Assembly: GCF_005047595.1 (NCBI RefSeq)
Contig: NZ_SUPL01000008.1
Coordinates: 1-64,000, forward strand
Direction of reading: 5' to 3'
Source of the DNA: Pontimicrobium aquaticum
GTDB lineage: Bacteria > Bacteroidota > Bacteroidia > Flavobacteriales > Flavobacteriaceae
Length of the DNA stretch: 64,000 nt
Each line of letters begins with the position of its first letter. Positions within the stretch are counted from its first letter, which is position 1. Below, in pieces: positions 45,860-55,561 of the stretch. Both the position numbers and the translations under genes were made by a program. The notes under the pieces were generated by a model. The model saw only the letters and a program-made list of their open reading frames with translations, made no database searches and was not told the origin of the DNA.

Positions 45860-46756
45860 TTAGTTGTTGTCGGTTAATTGAAGGAATTGTTCTTCAAGGC
45901 TTTCTTTACGTTTCACTAAATGTGATAGCGTAATGCCTTTTTCGAACATTAATTTGTTAAACGTTGATGCTTCCATAGGGTTGTTTAAAAAAGCAGTAAT
46001 TAACTGATCTTCTATTTTAATTTTTCCGAAGGCTTCATCGTTTTCCAGAATAGTAATTAACTCATCATGTTTGTCTGTTTTTAATTCGAAGAATCCATGG
46101 CTAGAAATCATTTCATCAACTCGACCTGAATACAATTTTTCACCTTTACGTAATACAACCACATGCGAACATACTTTTTCAACTTCATCTAAAAGGTGTG
46201 AGGCTAACAAAATGGTTGTACCATTATTAGCAATATCTTTTATGATTTGTCTAATTTGGTGTATTCCTTGAGGATCAAGACCGTTTGTAGGTTCGTCAAG
46301 AATTAAAATTTCAGGATCGTTTAATAATGCCGAAGCAATAGCCAAACGTTGTTTCATACCTAACGAATAGGTTTTAAACTTACTGTTTTTTCGATCTGTT
46401 AAACCAACAATTTCTAGTTTCTCATCTATTTTAGTAAGGTCAACGCCTTTTATTTTGCATACCAACCTAAGATTGTCGTAACCTGACATGTAAGGGTAAA
46501 AGTTAGGGTTTTCTATGATGGCTCCAACTCGTTTTAGGGCGTCGTGTGTAGTAATGTTCCCATCAAACCAATGAAAATCTCCCGATGTTTTATTTACAAC
46601 ATTTAAGACAACACCTAAGGTTGTAGATTTGCCGCTTCCGTTAGGTCCAAGAATGCCATAAACATTGCCTTTGTTTATTGTAAAAGAAAGATCCTTAACA
46701 GCAGTTAAGTAACCAAATTTCTTAGTAAGGTTATTAATTGTTAAAATAGATTCCAA
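45860..46756 (-). CDS. ABC transporter ATP-binding subunit
   Basis: A 298-residue ATPase with Walker A GPNGSGKS (about 37-44), the ABC signature YSLGMKQRLAIA, Walker B LILDEPTNGLDP and switch His in LASHLLDEVEK. The C-terminal 80 residues are an extra accessory domain common in ABC-2 exporters. It pairs with the permease immediately downstream. Substrate unknown; such pairs serve drug, lipid or peptide export. Confidence 0.95.
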   Translation of the reverse strand: MESILTINNLTKKFGYLTAVKDLSFTINKGNVYGILGPNGSGKSTTLGVVLNVVNKTSGDFHWFDGNITTHDALKRVGAIIENPNFYPYMSGYDNLRLVCKIKGVDLTKIDEKLEIVGLTDRKNSKFKTYSLGMKQRLAIASALLNDPEILILDEPTNGLDPQGIHQIRQIIKDIANNGTTILLASHLLDEVEKVCSHVVVLRKGEKLYSGRVDEMISSHGFFELKTDKHDELITILENDEAFGKIKIEDQLITAFLNNPMEASTFNKLMFEKGITLSHLVKRKESLEEQFLQLTDNN

Positions 46757-46856
46757 AATGTATATGATTGATTAGTTATATACGTATGACGATAAAAGAC
46801 TAAAGTTGTTACAAAGCTTTTATAATGAAATCTAAAACTTTAATTAAAAAGAAGGA

Positions 46857-47372
46857 TTAATTCCAGTTTTCATTAAAGTCAAGGTCTTCGTAATCATCAA
46901 CATTTAGGTCGTTTCCAAATTCATCAAAATTATCAGAGTCATCAACTTCAAAAGACTTTTCTGGTGCTTCGGTTGGAATTTGCCCATGTACGTACATAAG
47001 GTTTGGATAGTCCACACCTTCAGCTACTTCAACAATTTCACCAAGTTCAACTAAAAAGGTCCACATACTAAAAAAATCGTAAACATAGATAAGTTTAGTA
47101 TTGTCTTTATTTACTATATCTTCTAGTAGGGTTTCATTCATGAGCTTAACAGAATTAGTTCCTTCACTCATATCGAATAATGATATTTCTTCGCCTTGAT
47201 TCCACTCGTCATCACTTCTGTAAAACGAAGCCATTTCTGTACCATCGAACCCGAAAGATTGTGTGATGGTGTTATGTAAATCCTCTAAAGTATCTGTTTT
47301 TCTTATTTCGATATCTCTAAAAATATCGTCTTCAGTATCGTTGTCAAGAAGGACTCTAAATCTATAAATCAT
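46857..47372 (-). CDS. pRiA4b ORF-3-like protein
   Basis: A 171-residue acidic protein of the family named after plasmid pRiA4b ORF-3 (also called IS1096 element passenger TnpR family). The opening YRFRVLLDNDTEDDIFRDIEI and the downstream DTLEDLHNTITQSFGFDG are the recognisable parts. The last 30 residues are strongly acidic (repeated D, E and N). Its molecular role is unknown. Despite the database names there is no insertion element around it: no inverted repeats or transposase are seen. Confidence 0.85.
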   Translation of the reverse strand: MIYRFRVLLDNDTEDDIFRDIEIRKTDTLEDLHNTITQSFGFDGTEMASFYRSDDEWNQGEEISLFDMSEGTNSVKLMNETLLEDIVNKDNTKLIYVYDFFSMWTFLVELGEIVEVAEGVDYPNLMYVHGQIPTEAPEKSFEVDDSDNFDEFGNDLNVDDYEDLDFNENWN

Positions 47373-47409
47373 GAATTATTTATCTTGGTGCAAATTTATT
47401 TAATTTTTT

Positions 47410-48426
47410 TTATTTACTAAAGCGGTGTAATACAAATGTCATTGTAGTAAGCAATAAAAATGCACCTATTTGATGCGCTACACCTAACCATACTGGAACT
47501 TGTAATATTATGGTTAGCACACCTAGTAAAAATTGTAGTCCAACCATTATTAATAGAACATTAACACCATTAGCTTGATCTTTATTTAAATTTAATCTTC
47601 TGGTTTTTTTCCAAACCATAAAAATTAAAAGAACAACTACATAAGCTAGCATACGATGTATAAATTGTACACCGCTTTTACCTTCAATAAAATTTTTCAG
47701 AAAAGGTGATTGCTCGATGTAAACGGTTTCGTGTATAAATTTGCCTTCGCTCATCATTGGCCAATGATTATGGATGAAGCCAGCATCTAAACCAGCTACA
47801 AAAGCACCATAAATAATTTGTAAGATTAACACGGCAAGTACAAATCGTATAAAATTCCGCAATTTTTTTTCTACATTTTTTTTGTTTGGATAGATAATAT
47901 CTAGAGCCACCCAAAATGTGTAGGCAAAGGTTATAAAGGCAGTAATTAAGTGTGCTGCCAATCTATAATGGCTTACATCTGGTCTATCAACCAAACCGCT
48001 TTTTACCATATACCATCCTAAAAAACCTTGAAAACCACCAAGTGTTAAAAGGAGAATTGCCTTTTTTATAGTTGGTTTTGTGAGTTGTTTTCTAATGAGA
48101 AAATAGCCAAAAGGAATAATGAATACTAAGCCTATAAAACGTCCGATGACACGATGCAACCATTCCCAGAAATAAATATCTTTAAAGTCCTGAAGTGTAA
48201 AGTGATTGTTAAGTTTTTGGTATTCGGGATATTGCTTATAAAGGTCGAAAGCTTCTTGCCATTCAAGGTCATTCATTGGTGGAATAGTGCCAGAAATAAG
48301 CTTGTAATTAGAAATTGATAATCCTGAATGTGTGAGTCGCGTTATACCACCAACGACCACCATTACAAAAATTAAAAAACACCCAGTTAGTAACCAGTAA
48401 AATACTTTTTTATTGTCCTTTTTCAT
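47410..48426 (-). CDS. ctaA: Heme A synthase (COX15/CtaA type)
   Basis: A 338-residue membrane enzyme that oxidises the heme O methyl group to make heme A for cytochrome oxidase. It has about eight membrane segments and conserved histidines in [26 protein letters not shown] and VAHQIGAF, the heme ligands of the two half-domains. The gene overlaps the end of the CCA-adding enzyme gene by 17 bases, indicating translational coupling. An aa3-type oxidase is therefore expected in this organism. Confidence 0.96.
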   Translation of the reverse strand: MKKDNKKVFYWLLTGCFLIFVMVVVGGITRLTHSGLSISNYKLISGTIPPMNDLEWQEAFDLYKQYPEYQKLNNHFTLQDFKDIYFWEWLHRVIGRFIGLVFIIPFGYFLIRKQLTKPTIKKAILLLTLGGFQGFLGWYMVKSGLVDRPDVSHYRLAAHLITAFITFAYTFWVALDIIYPNKKNVEKKLRNFIRFVLAVLILQIIYGAFVAGLDAGFIHNHWPMMSEGKFIHETVYIEQSPFLKNFIEGKSGVQFIHRMLAYVVVLLIFMVWKKTRRLNLNKDQANGVNVLLIMVGLQFLLGVLTIILQVPVWLGVAHQIGAFLLLTTMTFVLHRFSK

Positions 48427-49837
48427 GTGTTTTTAAACCTAGTTTAGCTCCTTCTTTGAGCATTAAATTATAAGCGGCATCAAATTCATTAGGAATATCG
48501 CCTTCTAAAATAGCTTCTTTAATAGCTTCTTTAATGACACCAATTTCTTTTGAAGGCTTTAAATTAAAAGTTTTCATTATTTCTTCACCAGAAACTGGAG
48601 GTTGAAAATTCCTTACATGGTCACGTTCTTCAACTTCTACTATTTTTTGCCTAACAATTTTAAAGTTGTTATGATACTTTTTAAAGCGTTTAGGATTTTT
48701 TGTAGTAATGTCTGCTTCGCAAAGTGTCATTAAATCATCTACATAATCACCTGCATCAAAAACCAATCTTCTTACTGCCGAATCGGTAATGCCATCTTGT
48801 GCTAATACAATAGGACGCGAACTCATTAAGACCATTTTTTGAACAAATTTCATTTTGTCATTTAATGGCATTTTTAGCCTTTTAAATAAATGATATACCA
48901 TTTTTGAACCTTGAAATTCATGACCATGAAATGTCCATCCCACTTTTTTACTAAACTTTTTTGTTGGTGCTTTACCTATATCGTGTAGCAATGCAGCCCA
49001 TCGAAGCCAAAGGTTGTCAGTATGCCTTGCAATATTGTCAACTACTTCTAAAGTGTGGTAAAAATTATCTTTATGTCGCTGCCCTTCTACTTCATCTATG
49101 CCTTTTAATGCTGTTAGTTCAGGTAAAATAAATTTTAGTAATCCTGTTTTTTCTAACAAAAGAAAACCTGTAGATGGTTGTTTGCTTTCTAATATTTTAT
49201 GTAGTTCGGTAACTATGCGTTCTTTTGTAATGATTTTTATACGCTCATTATTTCTTGTAATAGCGTTTAGCGATCGCTTCTCTATTGTAAAACTTAATTG
49301 TGTTGCAAACCTTATGGCACGAAGCATTCGTAAAGGATCGTCGCTATAAGTGATGTCTGGATCTAAAGGTGTGCGAATTATTTTATCTTCAAGATCTGAT
49401 ACACCATTAAAAGGATCTAATAGTTTACCAAAATGGTTATTGTTTAAACTAAAAGCCAATGCATTGATGGTAAAATCACGACGATTTTGATCATCTTGTA
49501 AAGTACCATTTTCTACAATAGGATTTCTACTATCTTCGGAATACGATTCTTTTCTAGCACCAACAAATTCAATTTCTAAATCTTCAAACCTGAGCATTGC
49601 CGTACCATAGGTTTTAAATATTTGAACTTTTGGATTATTAGGTAAGTTTTTTGATACTTGTTTTGCAAGTTCAATACCACTGCCAATAGCTACAATATCA
49701 ATGTCTTTATGTGTACCTCGATTAAGAATGTAATCTCTTACAAAACCTCCAATAACATAAGCATCTAGTTGTAATTCTTTTGCAGATTTAGAGATGATTT
49801 TGAAGATAGTATGCTGTAAAGCTTTTTTGTAGCTCAT
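48410..49837 (-). CDS. CCA tRNA nucleotidyltransferase with HD domain
   Basis: A 475-residue class II nucleotidyltransferase. The catalytic head has [11 protein letters not shown] followed by the DIDIVAIG metal-binding Asp pair, then [11 protein letters not shown] and the tRNA-binding neck. An HD phosphohydrolase domain (about 245-345, [10 protein letters not shown]) lies behind it. The enzyme adds or repairs the CCA end of tRNAs. It matters within this window because the tmRNA gene at 8590-8985 does not encode its CCA. It overlaps heme A synthase by 17 bases. Confidence 0.95.
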   Translation of the reverse strand: MSYKKALQHTIFKIISKSAKELQLDAYVIGGFVRDYILNRGTHKDIDIVAIGSGIELAKQVSKNLPNNPKVQIFKTYGTAMLRFEDLEIEFVGARKESYSEDSRNPIVENGTLQDDQNRRDFTINALAFSLNNNHFGKLLDPFNGVSDLEDKIIRTPLDPDITYSDDPLRMLRAIRFATQLSFTIEKRSLNAITRNNERIKIITKERIVTELHKILESKQPSTGFLLLEKTGLLKFILPELTALKGIDEVEGQRHKDNFYHTLEVVDNIARHTDNLWLRWAALLHDIGKAPTKKFSKKVGWTFHGHEFQGSKMVYHLFKRLKMPLNDKMKFVQKMVLMSSRPIVLAQDGITDSAVRRLVFDAGDYVDDLMTLCEADITTKNPKRFKKYHNNFKIVRQKIVEVEERDHVRNFQPPVSGEEIMKTFNLKPSKEIGVIKEAIKEAILEGDIPNEFDAAYNLMLKEGAKLGLKTHEKGQ

Positions 49838-49911
49838 AAATTAAATTTCAATAATCAAATTCAAAATTCCAAGGTAAAATGTTTTGGAATTTAGTGTTTG
49901 AAATTTTCTTT

Positions 49912-50472
49912 TTATTGTCTAATAACTTTTACCATTCCTACGCCACTTAATTTAATAATTGATGAGGCTTTTGAGGATTTTTTTTTGCGATCCAAATTTA
50001 CAACATAGTCCACACCTTTTAAAATATCAGAGCTTATTTCTGAATAAGATTTTGGAGAAGGCGCATTGCTAATATTTGCAGAGGTCGAAACAATAGGTTT
50101 TCTAAGTTTTTTAATGAGCTGATTACAAAATGTATTTCTAACAATTCTAATGGCTAGCGTATTATCTTCGGCTATTAAGTTTTCGGCAACACGCAAGGGC
50201 CTGTCATAAATTACTGTGGTTGGTTTATTGGCGTATTTTAAAATATCGTAAGCCACTTCTGGCACTTCTTCAATATATTGGTTGAGCATATTAAAATCGC
50301 TTACCAAACAAATCATCGATTTAGATTCTTCACGTTGTTTAAGCTCATAGATGCGTTTTACGGCATCGTAATTTGTAGCATCACAACCAATTCCCCAAAT
50401 GGTATCGGTAGGATACACAATTAAACCTCCTTGTTTTAAAACCTGAACTGCCTTGTTTACTTCTTCAGTCAT
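49912..50472 (-). CDS. L-threonylcarbamoyladenylate synthase (Sua5/YciO/YrdC)
   Basis: A 186-residue YrdC-domain enzyme that makes threonylcarbamoyl-AMP for the t6A modification of tRNAs reading ANN codons. The YrdC motif GGLIVYPTDTIWGIGCD is near the N-terminus, with KQREESKSMICLV and STSANISNAPSPKS downstream. An upstream ATG at 50511 would add 13 hydrophobic residues and is rejected; the start at 50472 (MTEEVNKAV) matches the family. Divergent from the kinase gene. Confidence 0.93.
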   Translation of the reverse strand: MTEEVNKAVQVLKQGGLIVYPTDTIWGIGCDATNYDAVKRIYELKQREESKSMICLVSDFNMLNQYIEEVPEVAYDILKYANKPTTVIYDRPLRVAENLIAEDNTLAIRIVRNTFCNQLIKKLRKPIVSTSANISNAPSPKSYSEISSDILKGVDYVVNLDRKKKSSKASSIIKLSGVGMVKVIRQ

Positions 50473-50551
50473 TACTAGAATAATTAAAAAACTTTTTGGC
50501 AAAGTTAACATTAGTTTTCTACTTTGTTTTAAAACTTTGTATTATTGCTGC

Positions 50552-51301
50552 ATGATTAAGCACTTTCATAAAAAGTATTTGCCACAGCAAGAAAAAGTTG
50601 ATGTTTTTATAGATACATTTAGCACTTCTGGAAAGCTGTTTGGCAATCAAAAAAGGAATTCAATTAAATTATTTGAACTAGACAGCCAAATAATTAATAT
50701 AAAGTCTTTTAAGGTTCCAAATATGTTTAACAAAATTGCATATAGGTTTTTAAGAAAAAGTAAAGCACAACGATCTTTTGAGTATGCTATGAAACTGCTT
50801 GATTTGGGTATTGGAACACCGCATCCAATAGCTTATTATGAGTTTACTAATGGCATTTTTTTTGGAAAAAGTTTTTATTTGAGCGAACATGTTGATTGTG
50901 ATTTAACCTATCGTGAATTAAATAGAGATTTGAATTACCCTGACCATGAAAATATTTTAAGAGCATTTACTAAATTTACGTTTACGTTACATGAAAATAA
51001 CGTGTGTTTTTTAGATCATTCTCCGGGAAATACACTTATAAAAAAAGAGGGTGATAATTATAAGTTTTATTTGGTTGATTTAAACAGAATGCAATTTAAG
51101 TCAATGTCTTTTAGTGAGCGAATTCAAAACTTTGCTAGATTAACAGATAAAGAATCTATAATTAAAATTATGAGTGACGAGTATGCAAAATGTATTGATG
51201 CAGATTCTAGCATGGTTTTTGAAAAAATGAGACAATATACTTTAGAATTTAGAGAACGTATTAAAAGAAAAAAGCGGTTTAAAAAAATAGTTAAATTTTG
51301 A
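50552..51301 (+). CDS. KdkA/WaaP-like lipopolysaccharide kinase
   Basis: A 249-residue protein kinase-like enzyme of the LPS kinase group. The catalytic loop reads LDHSPGNTL and the metal-binding motif is VDLNR, corresponding to HxDxxxxN and DxG-type positions. Such enzymes phosphorylate Kdo or heptose of the LPS core. The ATG at 50552 is chosen: an earlier ATG (50453) would overlap the divergent YrdC gene and add a non-family N-terminus. The convergent genes next to it are glycosyltransferases of surface glycan, which fits an LPS-core role. Confidence 0.75.
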   Translation: MIKHFHKKYLPQQEKVDVFIDTFSTSGKLFGNQKRNSIKLFELDSQIINIKSFKVPNMFNKIAYRFLRKSKAQRSFEYAMKLLDLGIGTPHPIAYYEFTNGIFFGKSFYLSEHVDCDLTYRELNRDLNYPDHENILRAFTKFTFTLHENNVCFLDHSPGNTLIKKEGDNYKFYLVDLNRMQFKSMSFSERIQNFARLTDKESIIKIMSDEYAKCIDADSSMVFEKMRQYTLEFRERIKRKKRFKKIVKF

Positions 51302-51304
51302 TAA

Positions 51305-52057
51305 CTACCGCCTTCCTTTTCTAAGCAACCAAAGTTTTACATAACGCATAAATACCACATAACCTTGTATGTAACCAATGGTTAATCCAACTAAACCATC
51401 TCTAAATCCACCTTGGATGATATAGTGTTTAAAAAATCCCCAAAAAGGTTTTATAACAAAATGATAAGGTGTTAATTTTCCTGTCTTTTTATCATAATCT
51501 TTAGCTTGCCACCAAGCATAGCGATTCATTTTTTCGATATACGCATCAAAAGTAGTATATGTGTTGTGATATAATTTGTTTTTAAGTAAGCCAATTGCTC
51601 CATCAGCAATAATTTCAGCATGCACCTGCTTGTCTTCATACCTGCATAAATCACGCTTAAAAAGTCTAATAACTTTATCGTTACGCCAACCACTAAACTT
51701 CACACTTTCACCCATAAAATGGTTGTTTCTTCCTATCCAATAGGCTACATTATTTGAAGGGTTGCTAAGCACTTGTTTTATTTCTTGTTCCAGTTCAGGT
51801 GTGACACGTTCATCGGCATCGACCAACAAAATCCATTGATGTGTTGCTTGAGGAATAGCCCAGTTTTTTTGAGAAGCGGAATATTGATACTCTCTTCTTA
51901 TAACCTTATTGGCTAGTTTTTGAGCTTTTTCAAAGGTACCATCAGTACTAAAACTATCTACTACTAATATTTCATCAGCAAATTTCACTGAATCTATAAC
52001 AGCTTTAATATTATGAATTTCGTTACCAGTAGGTATTATGGCAGTTAGTTTTTCCAT
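51305..52057 (-). CDS. GT2 family glycosyltransferase (WaaE/LgtF-like)
   Basis: A 250-residue GT-A glycosyltransferase. It opens LTAIIPTGNEIHNI, with the nucleotide-sugar region DSFSTDGTFEKA and the metal-binding DADERV. The segment NHFMGESVKFSGWRNDKVIRLFKR is typical of the LPS-core beta-1,4-glucosyltransferase group. It is cytosolic with a C-terminal membrane-associated helical region. It overlaps nothing but lies one base from the next gene upstream, so it is in an operon with the CDP-glycerol-transferase-like and Stealth genes. Confidence 0.9.
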   Translation of the reverse strand: MEKLTAIIPTGNEIHNIKAVIDSVKFADEILVVDSFSTDGTFEKAQKLANKVIRREYQYSASQKNWAIPQATHQWILLVDADERVTPELEQEIKQVLSNPSNNVAYWIGRNNHFMGESVKFSGWRNDKVIRLFKRDLCRYEDKQVHAEIIADGAIGLLKNKLYHNTYTTFDAYIEKMNRYAWWQAKDYDKKTGKLTPYHFVIKPFWGFFKHYIIQGGFRDGLVGLTIGYIQGYVVFMRYVKLWLLRKGRR

Positions 52058-52058
52058 T

Positions 52059-53144
52059 TTATTTGGTTGGAAGTGTGTATGGTTTATTATAACTTTTAAA
52101 TGTAAAATGTTTTAAACGTTTTCTCATTTTATATTTTCTTATCAAGTTTAGAGGCTTGTTTTTTAAGTGTTTTCTGTTTTTTTGAAGGCAATTTAAAGTA
52201 GCATCTATAATACGTTGGCTTGATTTTCCATCAAAATAAGGATGAAGATTATTTATGTATTTTTCTATATTATAAATTAGTTTTTTTGGGTTTGATAGAG
52301 CTTTAGTAAATGCATTTTCTATTTCTTCAGCATTGTTAATATCTATGAGGTAGTTGTGTTTAATGGTGTGCTTGAATGTAACTACAGGTTTTTTTTGTAG
52401 TAAAAATTCTTGTATTGCTGAAGTAGTATCGGCAAACATAATATCTGCTTGTTTAAACAAAGGAATTAAATTAGTAGTATTAAAGTAGGTGAAATTCTTG
52501 TTGTTTAGTTCTTCCCATTTTTGTTTAATTTCTTGAGGCAATTTTGGATGAAGCACCATTAAGAAATTATATTTTCCAGATTTTGATAGTTTCTTTATTT
52601 CGTTAAATACATTGTTATTATAAGCTAAGCTTAATCTTTCAGTAAAGGTTGAAGCTACCATAATAGTTGGTGGCTTATTTTTAATAGTCTTTTCCTGTAG
52701 GGGAAATAAAGGGTCAACTTTAGACCAACCAGTTTCAATAACTTCAAAATACTGGTGCTTTTTTGCTAGCTGATTAAATGCTTGAGTGGTATTTGGTCCT
52801 TGAGTACAGTATAAGTCAAAAAAACCTCTAAGTCTAAAGTGTGCAAATGAATTATTTTTTGTTGGTCTTTTCTCAGCATTAAATCCGTGAAATACTTGTA
52901 CTTTTAAAGCATTTATAAAATCTGGAACACTGTCAGTCGCCGCTAAAATAATATGAGGAGAGAAAGCAATAAGATCTGTAATAGTATTTATAACATTTTC
53001 TTTCTCATTAAGAGCAGTTTTACCTTCATCAATATCTGCAAACCATTTTACACTATAACCCCTTTTTAAAATTTCTTTTTCTAAAGGGTTGCCAATTGGT
53101 ATTGAGTAACTGTATGAGATGTAAATAACAAATTTATAATTCAT
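52059..53144 (-). CDS. CDP-glycerol glycerophosphotransferase-like protein
   Basis: A 361-residue protein with the GT-B-like layout of the CDP-glycerol:poly(glycerophosphate) glycerophosphotransferase family. Recognisable parts are HGFNAEKRPT, TGWSKVDPLFP, and the C-terminal FADTTSAIQEFLLQKKPVV with the S/T-x-x-x-E pattern. In Gram-positives this makes teichoic acid; in Gram-negatives relatives build capsule or LPS phosphoglycerol. It is in an operon with a Stealth protein and a GT2 enzyme. Confidence 0.75.
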   Translation of the reverse strand: MNYKFVIYISYSYSIPIGNPLEKEILKRGYSVKWFADIDEGKTALNEKENVINTITDLIAFSPHIILAATDSVPDFINALKVQVFHGFNAEKRPTKNNSFAHFRLRGFFDLYCTQGPNTTQAFNQLAKKHQYFEVIETGWSKVDPLFPLQEKTIKNKPPTIMVASTFTERLSLAYNNNVFNEIKKLSKSGKYNFLMVLHPKLPQEIKQKWEELNNKNFTYFNTTNLIPLFKQADIMFADTTSAIQEFLLQKKPVVTFKHTIKHNYLIDINNAEEIENAFTKALSNPKKLIYNIEKYINNLHPYFDGKSSQRIIDATLNCLQKNRKHLKNKPLNLIRKYKMRKRLKHFTFKSYNKPYTLPTK

Positions 53145-53165
53145 AAATTAGAAGTTATAGAAGAC

Positions 53166-54143
53166 TTAATTTAATTTTTTATTTATCCATGTAAAAACAT
53201 AATCGATAGTTTTATCTTCGGCCATTTCTAAGCATTGAAAAGTCATAAAAAGCTTTTTCTTGTTTTTGCTAAACAAAAATAATTTAAATACAACCATGAA
53301 ATGGTATTTATAAGATCTAAAATAAGTTAGTTGTGCATTGTTTTTGTAGTGGTATGAATTGTTTTTTATTTCTAAATGTTCTGAAAGTGACGATACTATA
53401 AATTGGGTATTGTTTCTAAACCTATGCTTTATATTAGATTCTAAAACATTGTTGGTTTTAAAAAAGTTTTCTAAGGTTAATCTTCTAACAGGAACAGGAG
53501 TATGAAACCTTCTTACATATTTTTTTGTACCTGCTAATTTAGCACTGGTTTGCTGTAGTGTTTTAAAACCGCCTTTCTTTTTTTTCTTCCCTAAAAAAGA
53601 AAGCATTTTATGGTAGAATTTTCTTAAGGATTGATTTTCGTAAAAATCCTTCCATTGTCCTCTTATAATGGGTTCTTTGTTAATGAAAAAATCACTTGGT
53701 TTGGTTTCTCTCATTAAAAAGGTGTCATCGTTAAAAATTATAAAGTGTTCAGAAAGATTAGGAATTCTATATAACACACTACCTATCGAACAAGAATTAA
53801 AACAAGGCAAGTATTTTTCATAACCTTTAAAAATAACCTTGTGATCTACTAAGGTTAAGTTAATCTGTTTTTCTAGAGCTATTTGTTGTAAATCTTCAAA
53901 ATTTTCAGGCTTCTGGTTATCTGTAACTAAGTATATGTTTTTAATAAAAGAAGCGAATTTGATGATAGACCTAATAGCAATGTCTATTTCACCTATTGAG
54001 TTATACCTAACGCTTTCTTTCTTTTTTTTAAAATCAATTTTTGTTTGAGAATATGTGTTGATTTTTTTTTGCCATTCAGTATCACTACCGTCAACCCATG
54101 TAATGACAGCATCAATTTGAATATTTAAATTTTGTTTAATCAT
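53166..54143 (-). CDS. Stealth family glycan phosphotransferase
   Basis: A 325-residue Stealth protein, related to eukaryotic GlcNAc-1-phosphotransferase, that builds sugar-1-phosphate linkages in capsules. Conserved region 1 is AVITWVDGSDTEWQKK, with YNSIGEIDIAIRSI; region 2 is FIIFNDDTFLMRETKPSDFF, including the paired Asp expected for metal binding. The later regions (CR3/CR4) are present only in part: RRFHTPVPVRR near residue 210. Together with the CDP-glycerol-type enzyme it points to a phosphodiester-containing surface polymer. Confidence 0.88.
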   Translation of the reverse strand: MIKQNLNIQIDAVITWVDGSDTEWQKKINTYSQTKIDFKKKKESVRYNSIGEIDIAIRSIIKFASFIKNIYLVTDNQKPENFEDLQQIALEKQINLTLVDHKVIFKGYEKYLPCFNSCSIGSVLYRIPNLSEHFIIFNDDTFLMRETKPSDFFINKEPIIRGQWKDFYENQSLRKFYHKMLSFLGKKKKKGGFKTLQQTSAKLAGTKKYVRRFHTPVPVRRLTLENFFKTNNVLESNIKHRFRNNTQFIVSSLSEHLEIKNNSYHYKNNAQLTYFRSYKYHFMVVFKLFLFSKNKKKLFMTFQCLEMAEDKTIDYVFTWINKKLN

Positions 54144-54159
54144 TTATAGGTGTTTATTT

Positions 54160-54975
54160 CTAAACAGCAACATTATGCGTTCGTAAAGCGTCGTTTAAAG
54201 ATGTTTTTTTATTGGTACTTTCTTTACGTTTACCAATAATTAAAGCACATGGAACATTATAATTTCCTGAGGGGAATGATTTAGTGTAACTGCCAGGAAT
54301 TACTACCGAACGTGCAGGCACACGACCTTTTAACTCTATAGGTTCGTTTCCTGTTACATCTATAATTTTGGTTGAACCAGTTAGCACAACATTTGCACCT
54401 AAGACAGCTTCGGTTTCAACATGAACACCTTCAACTACGATACAACGCGACCCAATAAAGGCATTGTCTTCAATAATAACTGGCGAAGCCTGTAAGGGTT
54501 CTAAAACACCACCAATGCCAACGCCTCCAGATAAATGTACATGTTTGCCAATTTGGGCACAACTACCAACAGTTGCCCAAGTGTCAACCATAGTGCCTTG
54601 GTCCACGTAGGCACCAATATTTACATAACTAGGCATAAGTATAGTACCTGATGAAATATAGGCACCATGTCTTGCAACTGCATGCGGAACTACGCGTATT
54701 CCTTTTTCAGCATAGCCAGTTTTTAAGGGTATTTTATCATGAAACTCTAAAGGGCCAGCTTCTATTGTTTCCATTTTTTGAATAGGAAAATATAGTACAA
54801 CAGCTTTTTTTACCCATTCGTTTACTTGCCAACCATTATTAGTAGGTTCGGCAACTCGTAATTTACCAACATCTAGTAAGTTAATTACCTCTCGAATAGC
54901 ACTAATAGTCTTCTCTTCATTTAGAAGATTACGATTTTCCCAAGCAGCTTCAATAACCGATTTAATTTGCTCCAT
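54160..54975 (-). CDS. dapD: 2,3,4,5-tetrahydropyridine-2,6-dicarboxylate N-succinyltransferase
   Basis: A 271-residue left-handed beta-helix enzyme of the DAP/lysine pathway (succinylase branch). Hexapeptide repeats run through VVPHAVARHGAYISSG, GAYVDQGTMVDTWATVGS and GIGGVLEP. The start is placed at the ATG at 54975. The ATG at 54993 is rejected because it would fall in the -7 promoter box (54993-55000). lysA of the same pathway is elsewhere in this window. Confidence 0.96.
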   Translation of the reverse strand: MEQIKSVIEAAWENRNLLNEEKTISAIREVINLLDVGKLRVAEPTNNGWQVNEWVKKAVVLYFPIQKMETIEAGPLEFHDKIPLKTGYAEKGIRVVPHAVARHGAYISSGTILMPSYVNIGAYVDQGTMVDTWATVGSCAQIGKHVHLSGGVGIGGVLEPLQASPVIIEDNAFIGSRCIVVEGVHVETEAVLGANVVLTGSTKIIDVTGNEPIELKGRVPARSVVIPGSYTKSFPSGNYNVPCALIIGKRKESTNKKTSLNDALRTHNVAV

Positions 54976-54992
54976 AAATTTAAATTTCAACA

Positions 54993-55024
54993 CAAATATA
55001 AAGCTATATATCTTTTAAGACCAA
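54993..55024 (-). promoter_or_regulatory. Promoter of dapD
   Basis: Reading on the minus strand, TTGG (55024-55021), 20 bases, then TATATTTG (55000-54993), an exact -7 match 17 bases before the chosen dapD start. Confidence 0.65.
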
Positions 55025-55055
55025 TTTGCATTTATATTGAACACAAAAACACAGT

Positions 55056-55088
55056 TTTGTTAAACTCCATGATTTTTATATACCTTTG
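55056..55088 (+). promoter_or_regulatory. Promoter of ruvX
   Basis: TTTG (55056-55059), 21 bases, then TACCTTTG (55081-55088). Both boxes are exact matches to the Bacteroidota consensus. It ends 14 bases before the ruvX ATG, so the leader is very short. Confidence 0.75.
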
Positions 55089-55102
55089 CTATAGATTGTG
55101 AT

Positions 55103-55513
55103 ATGGGAAGAATTTTAGCATTAGATTTTGGAAAAAAACGTACTGGCATTGCAGTTACAGATGAATTACAAATAATAGCATCTGGATTGACTACAGTTAA
55201 TACCAAAGAGCTTATAGAGTTTTTAAAAAACTACACATTAAATGAAAATGTTGAGTTGTTTTTGGTTGGAGAGCCAAAGCAGATGGACTATTCGGAGTCA
55301 GAAAGTGAGGCTATTATTAAACCTTTTTTAAAAATCTTGAAAAAAGAATTTCCAAAAATTCCTATTAAAAGAGTTGATGAACGTTTTACATCAAAAATGG
55401 CTTTTCAAGTCATGCTAAATAGTGGATTAAAAAAGGAGAAAAGAAAAAATAAAGCATTAATTGATGAAATTAGTGCAACAATAATTTTGCAAAGTTATCT
55501 GTATAGTAAATAA
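55103..55513 (+). CDS. ruvX: Putative Holliday junction resolvase / pre-16S rRNA nuclease YqgF
   Basis: A 136-residue RNase H-fold protein with the opening ILALDFGKKRTGIAVTD (catalytic Asp8), LFLVGEPKQMDYSESE, and IKRVDERFTSKMA with the later acidic residue in LIDEISATIILQ. The family processes 16S rRNA ends and may resolve Holliday junctions. The length is typical. Divergent from dapD, with its own promoter. Confidence 0.95.
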   Translation: MGRILALDFGKKRTGIAVTDELQIIASGLTTVNTKELIEFLKNYTLNENVELFLVGEPKQMDYSESESEAIIKPFLKILKKEFPKIPIKRVDERFTSKMAFQVMLNSGLKKEKRKNKALIDEISATIILQSYLYSK

Positions 55514-55561
55514 GGTATTTTAAAATAAATTGTTTGCTCATCTTTTTTTTGTAGTATATTT

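Noticed and set aside
46857-47372. Insertion element related to IS1096
   Set aside because: The name is historical for this protein family. No transposase or terminal inverted repeats surround the gene.
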